DNA of 64,000 bases from assembly GCA_009809945.1 (NCBI GenBank), contig WTPW01000063.1:478958-542957 (forward strand), in the 5' to 3' direction. The notes under the pieces were generated by a model, which ran no database searches, was not told where the DNA came from, and saw only the letters and a list, made by a program, of their open reading frames with translations. This document shows, piece by piece, positions 33,211 to 43,590 of this stretch. Each line of letters starts with the position of its first letter. Position 1 is the first letter of the stretch. The stretch comes from Gigaspora margarita (taxonomy: Eukaryota > Glomeromycota > Glomeromycetes > Diversisporales > Gigasporaceae). The translations under genes and the position numbers were made by a program.

Positions 33211-34495
33211 AAAATTATTATAAACACATACACTTGATTTTTTATATATAACAAATAACAATTAATAGAGTTTTGTACAAGTGCCTTCGCAATTAAGTGA
33301 CAGTTGGTGTATGCTAATAAACGATAAGATAATCAACAATTTCAAATTAGAAGAAAAATACATTTTTTAAGTTTTAAAGTATATAGAAGCAGAAATACAG
33401 TGCTATATTGATCTTGCTAGAATATTGAGCCATTATAAAAAATTTTTTTCAAGGTGACTGGCATCTTTATTATCATCTTATAATTGCAAAATTGTAAATC
33501 TTGAATATAAATAAAATGATTTTTGTTACTATTTTGTAATAATTACCTTCTGTCAATATTCATTTTATAAATTAAAAATTACCTGTTTTCTATATCCAAT
33601 AGATTATAATATATTAAAGATACAACTTTAAGACAGGATAACACTGATCTTAACCATTAATATAGGTGTAGAAATCGATTATATTTATCACAGTTAGCAA
33701 AATGTTGCTCACAAACATCTGATTTTCATCGACTAAACTATGAATGTGATTTTAATAAATTTTGATCTGGCAACAAAAATCATGCAACTTTGCAATTAAC
33801 AATTCTGAAAATTTACCCTTTTTGTGAAAAAAAATTGACTTTTGACCATTAAATAATTTAGATCCAAAGAGCAACTCTTTATATAGTGAATTGCATTTTT
33901 TTACACGAGAAATAGAAAATTAGTAGTTGCCATTCGATTATAAAATCGATTATAGATTTTCAATTTTTAAAAAAGTATTATGCTTTTCTTAGAAAGGCAT
34001 ACATGTTTACCTCAAATGCGTTTCATCTACTTTTGAACATATTTGTTCTGAAGGCACCGACATAGTTTTGTATTGCAATAAAATCTTTGACTATTCAAGA
34101 CATATCCATACAATGAAAAATATTGAGTTTTCAAATTAATTCATTGATGATTAGCAACTAAACAACTAAATATAAGTTCATTCATTGGACTGTTTAAAAC
34201 TATTGTTATTGGTAAAAATGTGGCGCAACAAGGTGATTCCCAAAGAAAAGATTATAATATCCATGCTTGAATCAACCATATAGCTATCAAATGTATCTTG
34301 TAAAAAATCCTGAATTAATGAAAGTTGTTAAGATCCATTTGAACAATTATTATGAAAATATAAAAAAAAAAGTTATTAATAAATATTGTTTAAAATTACA
34401 AAAATATTATAACATATATTATAACTTTGTGATTGGTTTCACAGCTCTAAACTAGCTCCACATAATACAAACTGAGTCGTTAGTTAGCTGAGCGG
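33211..34495. other. no gene seen
   Basis: AT-rich sequence. The 62-codon frame at 34267-34455 has no distinguishing feature. Confidence 0.4.
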
Positions 34496-34503
34496 CTCTT
34501 GAG

Positions 34504-34778
34504 CAGTGTTTAAAATAGAAATTTTAATTTACTGGTACATGTATAAAAAAATACCAGTTCAAAAAAAAAAAAACCTGTAAAAAATTTTATATAAATAAGT
34601 ATTTGTAGTTAATTTGATAGCCAACTTAGTTAGCAGTATGTAAGAATCTATCTTGTTAATATGTACCAGTTTCTTCAAAAAATTTTGGATCATGCACTGT
34701 TTGTTGCACCAGTTCAATTTTAAAATACCGGTATATGCAATATAAAAAACGGTAGATCTGGATTTTTATCATGCATTG
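34504..34778. mobile_element. hAT-like MITE, 275 bp
   Basis: An exact 8-bp duplication CTCTTGAG (34496-34503, 34779-34786) flanks a segment starting CAGTGTTTAAAATAG and, in reverse, CAATGCATGATAAAA. The inverted ends are short and imperfect. Inside, ACTGGTAC, ACCAGTTC and ACCGGTATA motifs recur. Confidence 0.6.
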
Positions 34779-34786
34779 CTCTTGAG

Positions 34787-36105
34787 ATGAACTCAGTTAA
34801 GCTGATTGGTTCATGGCTTTGCAGAGCCGTTTTGCATCACTACTTATACTATACCCAAATGGCTTATAAAAGCAGTGATAAAAGACTCTGATGTTAGGCT
34901 TAATGGTAGGCACAAGTAGATAGAAATAATGCACCCTATTATCTGTACTCATCAATTAACCATAATATCTCTCCATACTACCTTTGTTTAAAGCTTAGTA
35001 AATCATTACTCATGACTAATAAAGCATAACCATAAATTGGGTCATCACAAAAAATTCGGTTTGTATTAGTAAATGATTGACTTAGATGAGCCATGCAGCA
35101 GCAAATGTAAGCCAATCATTTACTTGATAGAGGAAATTTAGTAGTCGCATGACCAATATTTAGAATTATTAATTTATGATGATGTTTTAAGTTGATTGAT
35201 AAATATAAGGATATGTATTATTACTATAGAAAATTTAATAATTCTAACACATCATGACGTTTGTCATACATGTGCACGAGATTGTGGTATAGCACCATTT
35301 TAATAATCGAATCAAATGATGGTCAAATAAAAAAATGACCTTACTTTAAATGGTAAGCCAATGATCGTAATTATGAAGTCATATTTCTAAAAGGAATTTT
35401 ATCAAAGCAGGGTTTTTCAAAATCAGGATTGTCCATATCAAAAAAATTAAACAGAACCATCCCCACAATTTATGTGATCATACTGGGTTAAAATTATCAA
35501 AAAAGAGTATTGCAGATCTTTTAGGCTTAGTCTCAGCATCAACTGCAGTAATTAAAATTAATTTTCAAACAACTGTACGTATATGGATTATATGTTATAT
35601 TTAGCGCTAAATTATAATTGTATCATGTTTCTGGTTTTAGTGTGACAACCTACCCTAATGCGTTAAAATATTCTGTAATATCATATTTACACAATATACA
35701 TACAAATTATTTATTTTAGTTAAGTCAAACCCATTCCATCAATGATCTTAAAGTTTGTAGCGAAATACTAGGCAATCATAAATAAATTTAAATTATACGC
35801 ATGTGATCACAAAATATGGTTAAGACTTGATCATTCGAAACAATAAGCGGATTGAAATTTGTGAGCAAAGGAGGCAAAGAAATATGCAATTATATTGAAA
35901 TGAATATGCTCACCCAACCAGTATTTCTCACCTGTATAATGTAGGCTAGTCGTCAATGTGAAAATGTGAATAATAGTAATAGAATTTAGTTATTTGTTAT
36001 GAAAATGCTAGAAAGGATTGTGAGTTACAAATAAGGCTTCTCACAATAGAATCAGCTACTCTTGGCATGGGTACTAGAGCTATCTTCTTTTTACTAGTGA
36101 CTTAA
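34787..36105. other. no intact gene; hairpin and possible transposase HTH relic
   Basis: A hairpin with arms 35068-35079 and 35113-35124 (AGTAAATGATTG and inverse) matches the one at 24343-24391. Near 35491-35575 the plus strand reads KLSKKSIADLLGLVSASTAV, which resembles the helix-turn-helix of Tc1-type transposases, but it is short and isolated. Nothing else is recognisable. Confidence 0.35.
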
Positions 36106-36109
36106 CTCT

Positions 36110-36400
36110 TTTCATATAAATCCTGGCTGGGTTTGGTGGTTGCTGTTCGTGGTAAACAATTTTATATCACATTCATCTGTATTTGGATCTCTAGAAACTC
36201 GTGCGATCTTCACATATTCAATGAATATGGTTGCTATTTAGGACATTTATAATGACCCAAATCATGCAATGATTAGAATCACATAGTCAACGCTAATTAT
36301 CACATGGTTTAATAGCAATTATATTCCTGAATACATGAAAATTCAATTCTTCATCCAAAGAGTGCCATAATCATGTCCTGCCACTGGCATGGGCCCTGTG
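36110..36400 (-). pseudogene. possible gene relic, family unknown
   Basis: On the minus strand near 36235-36118 a frame reads IEYVKIARVSRDPNTDECDI and KLFTTNSNHQTQPGFI to a stop. Upstream (about 36360-36240), in other frames, lie SLDEELNFHVFRNIIAIKP and similar stretches interrupted by stops. The Asp/Asn/Thr-rich, low-Ile wording differs from the chance frames nearby. The evidence is weak and no family is recognised. Confidence 0.3.
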
Positions 36401-36926
36401 ATCTGTATATACTATATGCAAGTAACATACGTACATATGTACATGAACGTACATACGTTAACTTGAACAAAATTATTAGTAGTCATGCTATTATTATATT
36501 CTACTATTAGCTGATTAAAGCTGATAGTGATGCCTGCATGTGCAATTTTTTTTTTAATGCACAATTTTCTTTGTTTAATAAAAAAACACTAAAACAATGA
36601 ATTGAACCTGAAAAAAGATTTTTAAAAAAGGGACCAGGAGCTATGTAAAAACTAGATTTACAAAAATGCTGAATAAATCTTGAGAACTATATAAAAATTT
36701 GTCAAATCTATAATAGTCAACTTTTGTTTTTATATGTATTTTCACTTAAAACTGGTTTCATATGTTGAGTGTTGAATTTTTCACTAATTCTATTTTCATT
36801 AAAAAGATGTAAATTTAAACTCTTCAAAAAATTTTTATTATAATTTACAATATCAGATTATTAAAAACCAGCAAAATCATGTTAACATACTACCTGTTAC
36901 ATATTCTAATATTAGTTAGTTGAACT
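36401..36926. other. no gene seen
   Basis: Contains a stretch of interlocking ACGTAC/GTACGT words near 36428-36462 with dyad symmetry. Confidence 0.4.
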
Positions 36927-36943
36927 AGACGGCAAAGCCGTCT
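36927..36943. other. perfect hairpin AGACGGC-AAA-GCCGTCT
   Basis: A 7-bp stem with AAA loop, GC-rich compared with its surroundings, followed by TGTCTAAAAAAT and, 35 bp on, by GGGCTCCCGCCTTAGGAG. The function is unknown; it may mark the end of a mobile element. Confidence 0.5.
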
Positions 36944-37129
36944 GTCTAAAAAATATAAATTGTATGTACGTTGTGAAGGGCTCCCGCCTTAGGAGTTTTC
37001 TTTTTATTATTATTATTTCTTATTATTTTTCATTTTTATTGTTATACATATATATATATCTTGTTTATTTATTAGTAGTATTAGTCATACATATATTATT
37101 GTTCTCTAAATAGGCTTTATTCGTACCTG

Positions 37130-37270
37130 TATTAGTCAGATCGTTCTGATATATCAGATCAGTCTGATATGGCAGATCAGTACGATATAACAGATCAGTC
37201 CGATATGGCAGATTGGTATGATATGTCAGATCGGTACAATATGTCAGATTGGTACGATATCAGATCGGGT
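37130..37270. repeat. 18-bp tandem repeat, about 7 units
   Basis: Units such as CAGATCAGTCTGATATGG and CAGATTGGTATGATATGT. One plus-strand frame reads it as six-residue repeats (ADQYDI, TDQSDM, ADWYDM, SDRYNM, SDWYDI), but the frame is only 62 codons and has no context, so I do not call a gene. Confidence 0.8.
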
Positions 37271-37298
37271 AATTCAACTATTAGTTTCACCATAAAAC

Positions 37299-37916
37299 CT
37301 GTACCAGGAGCGGAGTGCAACGAAGTGCATGGTTATCTGAAGAGTGAAATGGTGTGAGCAAATACGGTTCTTTAATTGGTTGTGTTTTCACATGACGTTG
37401 TGGAATGCGATGTTCCGGATTTGCTTTTTATGTTGAACCGGTTTGGTATGACTTTTTTACGTATGTACGTGCTATTCGTGCGTGATTGTCCCTGCAAAGG
37501 GGACTATTTTTAAGTGAATATTTCGGGTTTACGTTTCGTGCCTGTTTATCGCGTAGGGGGTTGATGTTTAAGGGGTTCCGGTATGTGGTTACAGTAATGT
37601 TTTTTTTTTTTGCTCGAAATCTTTTTTATAAAAACGTCGAAATTCTGTTTTATACCAGGAACGGAGTGCAACGAAGTGCATGGTTATCTGAAGAGTGAAA
37701 TGATGTGAACAAATACGGTTCTTTGATTGGTTATATTTTTGCATGACATTGTGGAATACGATGGTCCGATTTGCATTTATATTAAACTGGTTTGATATGG
37801 CTTTCGTAAGTACGTACGTGCATTCGTACATGATTATCCCTTCAAAAGGACTATTTTGAGTAAGTATTTCAAGTTTTAAGTTGTGCCTCATTTTATTTGA
37901 TTTATTTCTTATCTTA
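37299..37916. repeat. direct duplication with 351-bp spacing
   Basis: The segment starting TACCAGGAGCGGAGTGCAAC (37302) recurs from 37653 as TACCAGGAACGGAGTGCAAC, and both continue for about 240 bp through CGAAGTGCATGGTTATCTGA, a CATGACRTTGTGGAAT stretch and an ACGTACGTGC stretch. The second copy runs up to the LTR insertion at 37921. No convincing gene lies in it. Confidence 0.75.
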
Positions 37917-37920
37917 CCGG

Positions 37921-38693
37921 TGTTATTATAAATTTCTGCGCCCAAAAATCACAGCATTTCCTTATTCTGCCCTTGCTTTATTTGATCGATCATTGTTACA
38001 TTCGATCATCCTTAAGCCTTTCAATTGAACCTCTGTAACACATGTTGCTCCTATTACCTTATTTAGATATCCTTGGGGTTCTACAATTAACTAAAGCTAT
38101 CGTGATGCGTCGAATGTCTATATTAATCATCATCATGCCATCGCTTTTGTACACAGATCAATTATGTATAAATTATTATTGCTTCTTTTAGGGACGAATG
38201 AATACGAAACGTTTAAATATTATCGTCTCGCCCCCTCACACAAAGTAATATTACGATCAAGTTTATAGGTGTTGAAGGGCAATTAGACTTTTAGTTGTCG
38301 TATCTCAATGACGAATTGATTGTGTAAGGCAGAAGGAAGTTAAACTGACAATTGATTGGTGTAAATAATTTATATAGATTACAAATGTATATAAGTCCGA
38401 TGTGTTCGCTCTGTGTATTGAGAGGTTTTTGTCCCTTATACATAATAGAGAGAGCAAGAATGAGGTATTAGATAGCATTAGATATTATCTAAATAATTCC
38501 TCTATTATAATAAAGTTTTCTTAATGAATGTTTATTCATCGTATCTCTTGGCTTTCATTTATTTTTGTATTGTTCGTGAATCCCATTTCGTTATATTTAT
38601 AAACCCAACCTTATGTATTCCTTCTCTTGTTCACTATCGCTAACCTAAATCTGGCCCTCTAATCTGACGCTCTCCCAAATTTCAATAGTAATA
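37921..38693 (+). mobile_element. solo LTR, 773 bp, CCGG/CTGG target
   Basis: Same family as 7028-7891. Starts TGTTATTAT, ends ATAGTAATA (the last CA mutated to TA), flanked by CCGG (37917-37920) and CTGG (38694-38697). The TATATAAGTCCGATGTGTTC block (about 38389-38408) and the ATAATAAAG block (about 38507-38515) keep the TATA-to-AATAAA layout. Confidence 0.75.
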
Positions 38694-38697
38694 CTGG

Positions 38698-38725
38698 TTT
38701 TGTCTATTTATATATTGCTTGATTT

Positions 38726-38756
<31 letters not shown>

Positions 38757-39898
38757 TAATATTTACTAATGTTATTTACAACTTTGTTCTCTATATAAAA
38801 TGCTTCCTATATCATATTTCATCATCATACCGAATAAGCTTTTAAACATAATTAAACAATAAACACTAAAAAATGTACATAGTGTTGGCACATGACCAAT
38901 TAAACTACTAATATAATTAATGAATTCATATGACTCATTTCGAAATTTATTAATGTGACCTAGTTATATGCCAACTCTGTACAATACACATGTAAACTAA
39001 GGTATACATAATTTATTAGTTAGTATTAATAAACTGCTAAAATATTACATTTTTTAAAACTTCTAATATGATCTACTGATTCTTCCGTTCCTGGTTTTGC
39101 GTGACAGCATCGCGCAGCTACCTTATATCAAGAATGGAAATGTAAAAAGTATAAAAGTGATATTCCTGTCGCCTTGAAATAAAGACAACTCAGTAGAGTA
39201 CAACTCATTACGAGTCAACAACTCAGTTGAGTTTTAATACTTCAAAATCATATTAGTAGAAGTAGTAACCCTTCTAAGTTTCGTCTATATTAATTGTCCT
39301 GAATATGCTTCCGATATCCCTGTCGTTACTATAAAAACCTTGTTGCAGTTTTGGAATAACCTTCAAAATTCGAGTAGAAGAGTTAACAGAGAATAGTTTC
39401 CTTGATACCTTTATAGAAAAAACCTTAAATTGTTACCTTACCCATTGTTAGCAAATTCAAACAATACTTGTGTGCCTCATTTATTAAACAATCTGATACT
39501 GTGATACCAATATTGGACTGATATCCAAATCGACACTATAATTGGAACCTAAAAGCCTGGATACCATATCATCACGTGAACCCCATTAAGCAACTTGCTG
39601 ATTGCAAGCCAATATTTATATCCCATAAGCCACAGCTGAGATAGACTAATAAGATTATTGCTAATATCACCATACCAAGACTTTTTGAACCTTGAGACCC
39701 GGACCAAATCTTCCACACCTCTTTCTGCCTGCCAGTTTGAGATTTAAAAGTCTTGAATGATCATTGGATATTAATTAGTTAGTTTGTTTAGTTAGGTATA
39801 TAGTTTGACCTGCCCACTATCAGTTTACATCTTCTCAATGTACATTGATAATGTAATACATACGTAACTTCTATTTCAACACTTTTTCTTGTATCAAA
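38698..39898. other. upstream region of an older Sel1 copy, no gene
   Basis: No frame. Around 39690-39815, ACCCGGACCAAATCTTCCAC and TTAGTTTGTTTAGTTAGGTA match diverged sequence near 2930-3000 and 46330-46410, which precede the other degenerate Sel1 genes. An AT run lies near 38735-38756. Confidence 0.5.
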
Positions 39899-40008
39899 AT
39901 GTCAGATTACAGTAATATATTTGAAAAACTGCCAGGAAAAATCGACAGCTTATCAGATATTACTCAAATAACCAACAATATTACCCAATTGTATTTTGAA
40001 GATAACAA

Positions 40009-41963
40009 CATCAGCGAATTATTTATACGTAATCTTATGTAAGATATTATGGCCCGTAATATAACAAAAATCTTATATTTGATATGATTTATTATGTAAT
40101 ATATTACATTATATTATGGTAATATTATGGTTATTATTTCGAAATATTTCAAAATATATTGCGAAATAAATCAAACAAAAAAAAAGGGGTCGCAGGAGGT
40201 AATAGTTTGCATATTATGTGATGATTTCGCATTTTTTTGCATTGTTTTCCAAATTTTTAAAATTTTTAAAAAATAAATTAACGATATACATATTTACATA
40301 ATCATGCTTTTTTACAGATTTTTGCACAGTATCGCAATTTAATATAAAATTTTATATTTATTTATTATTATTATACATTATATTTTACATTTATTAAATA
40401 TACATTTTTAATTAATATTATATACTTTATTATATATTACATTATTATTATTATTTACATTATTACAAATATTTTAAACTACTTTCACACTTCGTCGCAT
40501 CTATTTCTATTACTATATAAAAAAACTAGCTCTATTTTAAACTACTTTTGCACTTCGTTGCATTTAACTCTATTACTATATACAAAAAACTAACCCTATA
40601 CACTTATTTTCGCTCACTCCAAAGTTAGCTACTATCTTCACTTCTTTGTTTTCTATCGTCTTTGCTTTGGCTATTTTTTTGTTTCAGCTATAACCTTCGT
40701 TTCGTTATCTTTTTCTAAATACTTCAAAGAAGTGAAAAAAATAAAAAAAAACATTTCTCAAAAGTGTTAGTGTTCTTGCAAATTGTCAGAGAAATCTAGT
40801 ATGTTCCTGCAAAGTGCCAGAGGAGTTAAAGCTGGTGTTCTTGTAAAGTCCAGGAAAAGTCGCAAAGTGTCAAAGAAGTCAGAAATAAATAAATAAAATA
40901 AAAATAAAAAAAAATAAGTAAAAAAAAAACAAACGAAAAACAAAACATGTAAGCAAACTAATATAAAAAAATAAACAAAGCCCCAAATCTTCATTTCTCT
41001 AAAGTAAGAGTTCACGTTCTTGCAAATTCGAAAGTTGGGTTAATGTTCTTGCAAAATGCCAAAAAAGTTGCGTAGTGCTAAAAANNNNNNNNNNNNNNNN
41101 NNNNNNNNNNNNNNNNNNNNNNNNNNNNNNNNNNNNNNNNNNNNNNNNNNNNNNNNNNNNNNNNNNNNNNNNNNNNNNNNNNNNNNNNNNNNNNNNNNNN
41201 NNNNNNNNNNNNNNNNNNNNNNNNNNNNNNNNNNNNNNNNNNNNNNNNNNNNNNNNNNNNNNNNNNNNNNNNNNNNNNNNNNNNNNNNNNNNNNNNNNNN
41301 NNNNNNNNNNNNNNNNNNNNNNNNNNNAATAAAATGAAAAAAATAAAAAATAAATAAATAAAAAAAAAAACAAAATGAAAACAAAAAAAAATGAAACAAA
41401 AACAAAAAATGAAACAAAAATAAAAAACAAAAAGTGAAAAAAACCAAAATATAAGATCAAATTATAAACAAAAGATCTAATCTGATCTTGTAGTACAGAA
41501 TTTGAACATCATCGAACTATTTTAAAAAATTAGTCCAATGCAATCCAGGTTACAGATTGGGTTGGTTTGCACAAGGTTTTGAAAAGTTGTTTGTTTTCTT
41601 GCAAAGGTGTTCTTGTAGAGTGCCAAAATAAAAATAAAATAAAAAATAAATAAAATGAAACAAAAAAAATAAAATAAAAACAAAGAAACAAAATAAAAAC
41701 AAAAAAGCGAATCTGATCTTGTAGTACAGAATTTGAACTAATTCAAATAATTAGTCCAATGCATGATTCAGGTTACACTGATCTACTGATCCTAGCTTGG
41801 TTTAAAGAGGATCGAAATATTTCGTTATAATTTTCAAAATTTCTAACGAAATATAACGAAATTTTGATATTTGAAATATTTCATTATATATTACGTAATA
41901 TTTTGCTTATATTACGGTTTATAAGATCTTATGTAAGATTATGCTATTATAAATTTGCTGATG
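40009..41963. mobile_element. 1.95-kb TIR element inside the Sel1 fragment
   Basis: The ends are long imperfect inverted repeats: CATCAGCGAATTATTTATAC at the left; CATCAGCAAATTTATAATAG in reverse at the right. Both then run through TAATCTTAYRTAAGAT and CCGTAATATAA. Only AA is duplicated at the borders. It contains a 65-bp tandem duplication (about 40474-40600), the direct repeat AATCTGATCTTGTAGTACAG (near 41475 and 41708), A-rich tracts and an assembly gap. No transposase frame is visible outside the gap. Confidence 0.7.
41085..41327. other. assembly gap (243 N)
   Basis: Unresolved bases inside the TIR element, between A-rich tracts. Apparent open frames across it are meaningless. Confidence 0.99.
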
Positions 41964-42112
41964 AATTTATAGGACCTTTCACAAGATTTTTGAAATGAAA
42001 TTGTTAAATCTTTATATTGAAGAAAGTTAGGAAGGCGAAAATTATGCTTCAATTCTTGAAACATTAGAACAATTCTTAATAAAAAAAAGCAAAATCCAGC
42101 AAGTTTACTAAA

Positions 42113-42683
42113 ATACACCTATGGTGTTGAACACCATATTACACAATCTATCAGAATAGCCAATAAGTAGCTGTGCAATGCAGCTGCACAAAACCAGGAA
42201 TGGGATGTAAAAATTTGTCTTTTTATATTGCATCAAGAGAAGTTTTTAATGTTATTTTAATATTCAGGTCTAATAAATAAATAGATTAATTATTAATTCA
42301 AGATTTGCGATATATATGTATTCAGTATTAATTTACTCTATTAATATATGTTATTTATAAATTAAAAGATAAAGAATGTTATTGTAATTAAGAGTCAATC
42401 ATATTTTTATACAAGTTTTAAAATTTTAATATAAAAACAAGATATTACAAATATATTTTTAGAGTTGCATATTTTTCTTATCAATACTTTATTATAATAT
42501 TTCTAAAAAATATAAGGATAAAAATTTAAATTTGTAAAATCAAAATTTAACTTGTTAAAAAAGTAACTAATGATCTCAGTATTTAGCCAATAAGCTATTT
42601 TTATATAATGTATAGCTACTTGGTATAATGAACTCTTTGATTTAAATCAATAATATAAATATATAATTCATTTTAATAATAAG
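42113..42683. other. unrelated sequence between Sel1 fragment and kinase
   Basis: No gene. It includes the hairpin ATGGTGTTGAACACCAT (42121-42137). It replaces the Sel1 repeats and kinase exon 1 of the usual cassette. From about 42650 the end of the kinase intron is recognisable (AATAATAAG). Confidence 0.5.
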
Positions 42684-43590
42684 TTAAAAGCATATTGTGA
42701 TATTGGGCTTAAGAATCCAACATTTTTAGAATGTCTTGGTATATCAAGAGACGAAGCTTCTAAAGATTATATTCTTGTCATGAAATATGCACCGTTAGGT
42801 TGTTTGCGCAAAAATCTACATGGCATAGCGAAAATGGAATGGAAAAAAAAAATAAATCTGTTACAATGTATTACGTCAGATCTTCAGATAATTCATTCTC
42901 ATAATCTTGTTCATCGAGATTTACATAGTGGAAATATACTATTAAATAGCTTAAAAAGTGCATACATAGCAGATTTAGGACTTTCGATAACAGCTAATAT
43001 TGAATTAAAATCCAAATCAGGTGGAATTTATGGAATTTTACCATACATTGCGCCTGAAGTTTTGAACAGACAGCCATATACTAAAGCATCAGATATTTAT
43101 TCATTTGGTATAATTATGTGGGAAATTTTATATGGTAAACCTGTAGCCTTTGTGCAAGATTCCAAGTTACAATCTAAATTACAATATCAGTTCCAAGTAT
43201 GTGATGGCTTACGACCACCTGTTCACGAAAGTACAGCAATATGCTATGTAGATTTAATGAAGAAATGTTGGNATACAGAACCAGAAAAACGNNNAACAGC
43301 AAATGAAGTTTACGAANTTTTTTTNGAATGGCAAAATAACNAAAGTATTTTATTAGAATTATCNGAATCNGATCAAAAGNTACGAAATATAAGAAATGAA
43401 GATATACAAATAAATGTTGATTCACTTTATAAAAGTAATTTTATTTCATTTAATAGTGCTTTTCAAGGTAATTATAATGTTTTTTTTTTAAAAAAAAATA
43501 TATTAATTTATAATTTAGCATTGTTTAAATAATTCTTTTATAGCTAGTAATTTGGATAAATTGGAAATACCGGATATTGCCGATAAATAA
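42684..43590 (+). CDS. protein kinase lacking the N-lobe exon
   Basis: Matches exons 2 and 3 of the kinase at 10581-11820. Exon 2 runs 42684-43467, starting LKAYCDIGLKNPTFLECLGI. It contains MKYAPLGCLRKNLHGIAK, HRDLHSGN, ADLGLSI, YIAPEVLNRQ, SDIYSFGIIMWEIL and CW..TEPEK. A 76-bp intron (43468-43543) precedes exon 3 (43544-43590), ending ASNLDKLEIPDIADK. No glycine loop or VALK exon lies upstream, only unrelated sequence, so the product could not bind ATP normally. It is either a pseudogene with an intact C-lobe frame or a truncated kinase starting at the Met at 42780. Ten unresolved bases (43272-43380), including NNN where copies differ between RLTANE and RPTANE, show paralogue mixing in the assembly. 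Confidence 0.6.

Larger units (their letters stand above)
39899..42112 (+). pseudogene. Sel1 gene, N-terminal fragment split by a transposon
   Basis: The start MSDYSNIFEKLPGKIDSLSD, then ITQITNNITQLYFEDNN, is a clear member of the Sel1 head family (codons 1-36, 39899-40008). A 1955-bp element (40009-41963) interrupts it. Head sequence resumes at 41964 and can be followed in shifting frames: FIGPFTRF, FEMKLLNLYIEES, then ILETLEQFLIKK to about 42112. Stops and shifts are present, and no Sel1 repeats follow. Beyond 42112 the sequence is unrelated, until a kinase exon appears at 42684, so the repeat region and the kinase N-lobe have been lost from this cassette. Confidence 0.75.

Noticed and set aside
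35491-35575. Helix-turn-helix-like stretch as evidence for a second transposase gene
   Set aside because: About 28 codons only, with no catalytic motifs nearby; noted inside the surrounding stretch and not called as a gene.
37589-37945. 118-codon minus-strand frame
   Set aside because: It spans the end of a direct duplication and the start of an LTR, is absent from the first duplicate, and has no recognisable motif.
40999-41460. Open frames across the N run
   Set aside because: They are produced by unresolved bases and carry no information.
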